A stretch of 9,046 nucleotides of DNA from Oligoflexia bacterium (lineage in GTDB: Bacteria; Bdellovibrionota; JAFGOL01). Under the pieces are notes generated by a model. It made no database searches. It was not told the DNA's origin and was given only the letters and a program-made list of their open reading frames with translations. The DNA lies in assembly GCA_016926495.1 (NCBI GenBank), contig JAFGOL010000072.1, positions 1 to 9,046 of the forward strand, given 5' to 3'. Within the stretch, counting starts at the first letter, position 1. Each line of letters opens with the position of its first letter. The translations under genes and the position numbers were made by a program. Positions 6,510-9,046 of the stretch are shown here, one piece after another.

Positions 6510-7399
6510 CAGGGGTGGAGTTTTTCCAATACATCGCAGTTGCCCCATGAAATTCCTTCCCACAGGTCCGCATCCTCCATGCAGAGGTATAGTTTGATAT
6601 CCGGTCTTATTGCCTTGATTTTGTGTCCGAGCCTGTTATAAAATGCAAGCCTCACAAACCTGGGATATCTGAATTTGCCGTCCCTGCAATGAACAAACTC
6701 GTCATGCAGGTACCATTTGCCCTGCGGGCTGTTTTCCATTACGGAGAGCTTCAGCCCTTCAACGTAACGGAATCCTCCCATGCTGAACCAGTAGACCGAT
6801 GACGCGGGTATGTAATCAAAAATAATATCTATAAGCTTCGTGTAATCCCCGAGTGTTTTATCATTCATGAATATGGGGTCCAGGTGCAGGGCTAGCTTAT
6901 ATCCGTGACGTGCCGCTCTTTGCGCGGCTTCGAGCCTGCTTTCAAGGCCCGGTGTGCCGGGTTCCTCCTTTTCAATGATCCACCGGGGGTTAAGTGACCA
7001 TGACAGTACTATATTTTGCGGAGCTTCAATTTCGAGAAACCTGTCAATTCTCGTGGATTTTGTCTTGAATTCAAACACGACCCACGGACGCTTTGAGGTA
7101 ATGCGGACCAGTTCCGTGTTTACTTCGTCCAGTTCCGGCAGTGCCAATGAATCGGTAAATTCCCCCGAGCCTATTCTCAAAGGCGTCCGGTCACGGTTAT
7201 CGGCGTATTCCGTGAATTCCCTGAACATGTCTTCAGTGTTTGAATATACTATGACCTCATTTTCGTCGGTATACGCTTTAAGGAAACAATATGAGCAGTT
7301 GTATGGGCATCCTATGGCCGGCGTGATAATAAAATAATTACATCTAAGCTGGCCCGGACTGCCGGGGCACGGACGGATGAATTGCGAGTTATTTTTCAT
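6479..7399 (-). CDS. Radical SAM protein of the spore photoproduct lyase family
   Basis: 306 residues. GCPYNCSYCFL (30-40) carries the CX3CX2C motif (C31, C35, C38) that binds the [4Fe-4S] cluster used to cleave S-adenosylmethionine. Next come LRIGSGEFTDSLAL (74-87), FEFKTKS (109-115), LSWSLNPRWIIEKEEPGTPG (132-151), RLEAA (155-159), GYKLALHLDPI (166-176) and LCMEDADLW (272-280), all characteristic of the SPL-like family found in non-sporulating bacteria. True SPL repairs UV-induced spore thymine dimers in DNA. Here the segment corresponding to its H-atom-donor cysteine appears to read GEFTDS with no Cys, so a different DNA- or nucleotide-related radical reaction is likely. The start ATG (7399) lies 11 bases inside the end of the ParB-like gene and has no Shine-Dalgarno site, implying translational coupling. 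The 3' end overlaps the convergent lipoprotein gene. Confidence 0.85.
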   Translation of the reverse strand: MKNNSQFIRPCPGSPGQLRCNYFIITPAIGCPYNCSYCFLKAYTDENEVIVYSNTEDMFREFTEYADNRDRTPLRIGSGEFTDSLALPELDEVNTELVRITSKRPWVVFEFKTKSTRIDRFLEIEAPQNIVLSWSLNPRWIIEKEEPGTPGLESRLEAAQRAARHGYKLALHLDPIFMNDKTLGDYTKLIDIIFDYIPASSVYWFSMGGFRYVEGLKLSVMENSPQGKWYLHDEFVHCRDGKFRYPRFVRLAFYNRLGHKIKAIRPDIKLYLCMEDADLWEGISWGNCDVLEKLHPCHKLNVALQK

Positions 7400-8276
7400 T
7401 TTTATATATATTGAACAGGTTCGATATGTTCTCTTCGCCGGAAATTATCTTAAGATCGGACTTGATTTTTTCGGCGTCATCCGGGTTTTTGATATTTGCC
7501 CTGATCTCAAACCCGGGTTTTTCAAAATTGTCGTCATAACTGATATTAAGTATCTCGGTTTGCACCTTTTTGATTTCACGATCTATCAAGGTCCTTAATC
7601 CGCTTAATTTGGGCAGACGTTTTTTTCTTAGGCGTTCTACGGCAACCTTGATCCCGGAGTTTTGAACAATATTATTGAATTCGTTGGAATCCAGGTAGTT
7701 TTCGCCTTCGGAAAGAAAGATATCGGTCGCGAACTCCACCAGTTGCTTAAGCAGGGCCGAATTGGGTTGCGCCGTTGTAAGGATATTGTTTACCCCGGAT
7801 TTTATCGCTGCCGGGGCCGTGAGTATAAAACGGATCGTGTTTCTTGAAGGTGAATGGATCGCTATATATTTCTGGATGTTAACCGGAAGGGACAGGTATT
7901 GCCTGTAATCCGGTATGGCTTTTTTTGAAATGTCGAAAAAGGGAGCAAGCTTAAGTACCAGTTGTTTTTCATCCATGAACCCGGACATTTTGGTTACAAT
8001 AACGGCTTTTTCCAGTTCGTTTATTGACCTGTGTTTTGAGTTGATCTCCATCCACCGGGTTATTTGATCCGAATAATCACGTAATACGGAGTTTTCATCA
8101 ACCAGCAGAAAGGACGCAGAGTTGCCCAGCCTTTTAAATCCGTCAACAATTACGAAATTTCCGTTGTACTCGATGGCAACGGGCGGATAGGGAAGGGGAT
8201 TGGACAGCCCCAGAGTGTCAAAATGAGCAAATAATCCCTTATCTATTTGTTCTTGTTTTACATTGACCAGTTTCAT
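7389..8276 (-). CDS. ParB-like DNA-binding protein
   Basis: 295 residues. PPVAIEYNGNFVIVDGFKRL (31-50) matches the ParB/Spo0J N-terminal fold, with GFKR at the site of the CTP-binding GxRR-type motif. Residues 84-140 then follow the ParB/KorB helical pattern: INELEKAVIVTKM, EKQLVLKLAPFFDISKKAI (helix-turn-helix region), YLSLPVNIQKYIAI. The C-terminal half (about 145-295) is helical and basic around 210-240 (LRKKRLPK). It does not resemble the dimerisation domain of chromosomal ParB. This is therefore more likely a ParB-type accessory protein than the chromosome segregation protein, and no parA neighbour is visible. The start is two bases after the stop of the FecR/AgmX-type gene, and the end overlaps the SPL-like gene, placing it in the middle of an operon. 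DNA or nucleotide binding is inferred from the fold. Confidence 0.8.
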   Translation of the reverse strand: MKLVNVKQEQIDKGLFAHFDTLGLSNPLPYPPVAIEYNGNFVIVDGFKRLGNSASFLLVDENSVLRDYSDQITRWMEINSKHRSINELEKAVIVTKMSGFMDEKQLVLKLAPFFDISKKAIPDYRQYLSLPVNIQKYIAIHSPSRNTIRFILTAPAAIKSGVNNILTTAQPNSALLKQLVEFATDIFLSEGENYLDSNEFNNIVQNSGIKVAVERLRKKRLPKLSGLRTLIDREIKKVQTEILNISYDDNFEKPGFEIRANIKNPDDAEKIKSDLKIISGEENISNLFNIYKNEK

Positions 8277-8278
8277 AG

Positions 8279-9046
8279 TTATTCAAAAACGTAAGTTATG
8301 GTTTCCGCAACCGCTTCACCTTTAAAAGGAGGAAACTTTATCGCTTTTATCCAGAAAAGTACACAATTTTCTATCGTTGTATTATTGAGCGTGGAGCTGG
8401 TGACGCTGGCACTGATAACCCCCCCCGTCTTTTCTATAACAAGCCTTACGACTATTTTGCCGCCACGGAATTCGTTGCCGCGTTTATGGTAGCAAATGTC
8501 GATTTTTTTCCGGTTTTTTGTAATGTACTTGTTGATTACGCTTCGGCTGAGTCCGTCGGCCAGTTCATCGCGTTGAGACCCTGACTGGGCAAACTGGTAT
8601 TCCCCTGCCGGGGTTTTTACCTTTGTGCCGTAGTCCTTGAATATATATTTTGTATCGTGAAGGCCTTCGCCCAGCGTGGCGAACTGTTTATGTTCGTTTT
8701 CTTCAATTTCAAGGACTTCTCCGCTCTTCTTGGTAATTCTGGCCGAACCTTTTTGTACCCATACTTCGGCGCTTTTGTCCTTGTTTACGCGTATGCCGAA
8801 AGAGGCCCTTCCTTTTAATTCGGTAGTTGCCTCGCCGGTTTTGATCTGTACGACCGCGTCCTCCTTCTCGGTGTTTTTACCCTGTATGATACCCTGGTCC
8901 AGCGACAGCACTATAAGGTTTGCGAGTTCGGCGCCGGGCTCGTCTATTACAATCAGCGAGTTTTCACCAAGTTTGAAAAAATATCCTGTATTAAACTTGA
9001 TGACCGCGTTTGAATCATAACCTGTTGATACCGAATCCATGAGCGC
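8279..9046 (-). CDS. FecR-domain protein with AgmX/PglI-type C-terminal domain, 5' end outside window
   Basis: 255 codons are visible and the frame is open to the right edge. A Met at 9040 is probably internal, because the two codons before it give ALMDSVSTGYDSNAVIKF, the usual start of a FecR fold rather than of a protein. FecR-type beta repeats cover about the first 135 visible residues (for example LGENSLIVIDEP, ASFGIRV, AEVWVQKGSARITKKSGEVL). The last 85 or so residues (VINKYITKNRKKIDICYHKR onward) match the AgmX/PglI or TonB-like C-terminal domain: a CY motif, GGKIVVRLVIEKTGGVISAS, SSTLNN, a second Cys, KFPPF and the terminal TYVFE. Such proteins usually have an N-terminal membrane anchor or signal sequence and sit in the periplasm; that part lies outside the window. 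It is followed after two bases by the ParB-like gene, so the three genes form one transcription unit. Confidence 0.85.
   Translation of the reverse strand, partial: ALMDSVSTGYDSNAVIKFNTGYFFKLGENSLIVIDEPGAELANLIVLSLDQGIIQGKNTEKEDAVVQIKTGEATTELKGRASFGIRVNKDKSAEVWVQKGSARITKKSGEVLEIEENEHKQFATLGEGLHDTKYIFKDYGTKVKTPAGEYQFAQSGSQRDELADGLSRSVINKYITKNRKKIDICYHKRGNEFRGGKIVVRLVIEKTGGVISASVTSSTLNNTTIENCVLFWIKAIKFPPFKGEAVAETITYVFE

Noticed and set aside
6954..7337. Plus-strand open frame opposite the SPL-like gene
   Set aside because: It is antisense to conserved radical SAM motifs and has no supporting start signal.
7389..8276. Chromosomal or plasmid partition system (parAB) or replication origin
   Set aside because: There is no parA neighbour, no parS-like TGTTTCACGTGAAACA site was seen, and the C-terminal region differs from segregation ParB.

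Overview
This 9,046-base window carries nine protein genes, two of them cut by the window edges. No rRNA, tRNA, CRISPR array or insertion sequence was seen. Coding density is high. Genes on the same strand abut or overlap by a few bases, both convergent pairs overlap at their stop codons, and the only sizeable gap (about 280 bases) is strongly AT-rich. Signal peptides, a lipoprotein and a FecR-plus-AgmX/PglI-type protein suggest a double-membraned (Gram-negative type) bacterium. Frequent AGG/AGA arginine codons, an unorthodox lipobox and the gene mix would fit an uncultivated spirochaete-like or deltaproteobacterium-like lineage, but this placement is a weak inference.

Left part (1-1878), minus strand: a dihydropyrimidinase/hydantoinase-type amidohydrolase, then, through an ATGA stop/start overlap, a membrane methyltransferase of the isoprenylcysteine carboxyl methyltransferase (ICMT) type that runs off the left edge. 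A good promoter and Shine-Dalgarno site lie in front of the amidohydrolase. Its otherwise complete active site has Asn where the family has its catalytic Asp.

Centre-left (1879-4147), plus strand: a two-pass membrane protein with a Cache-like outer domain and a long coiled-coil cytoplasmic region with no recognised output domain. It overlaps a small exported protein that may be a beta-barrel. The exported protein's start is best placed at a GTG inside the end of the sensor gene.

Centre (4129-5603): coaE (dephospho-CoA kinase) on the minus strand, with a divergent C-terminal half. Seventeen bases away and divergent is a probable DUF429/RNase H-fold protein with a four-cysteine cluster and two apparently lost catalytic Asp positions.

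Centre-right (5604-6509): an AT-rich intergenic region with a perfect 10-bp inverted repeat, then a cysteine-rich putative lipoprotein.

Right part (6479-9046), minus strand: a tight three-gene unit transcribed right to left. It encodes a FecR/AgmX-PglI-type protein (5' end outside the window), a ParB-like protein with a CTPase-type motif and helix-turn-helix region, and a radical SAM protein of the spore photoproduct lyase family that appears to lack the H-atom-donor cysteine of true spore photoproduct lyase. The ParB-like/SPL-like pair is the best candidate here for an undescribed functional module, perhaps one that brings a radical SAM enzyme to DNA. That role is inference only.
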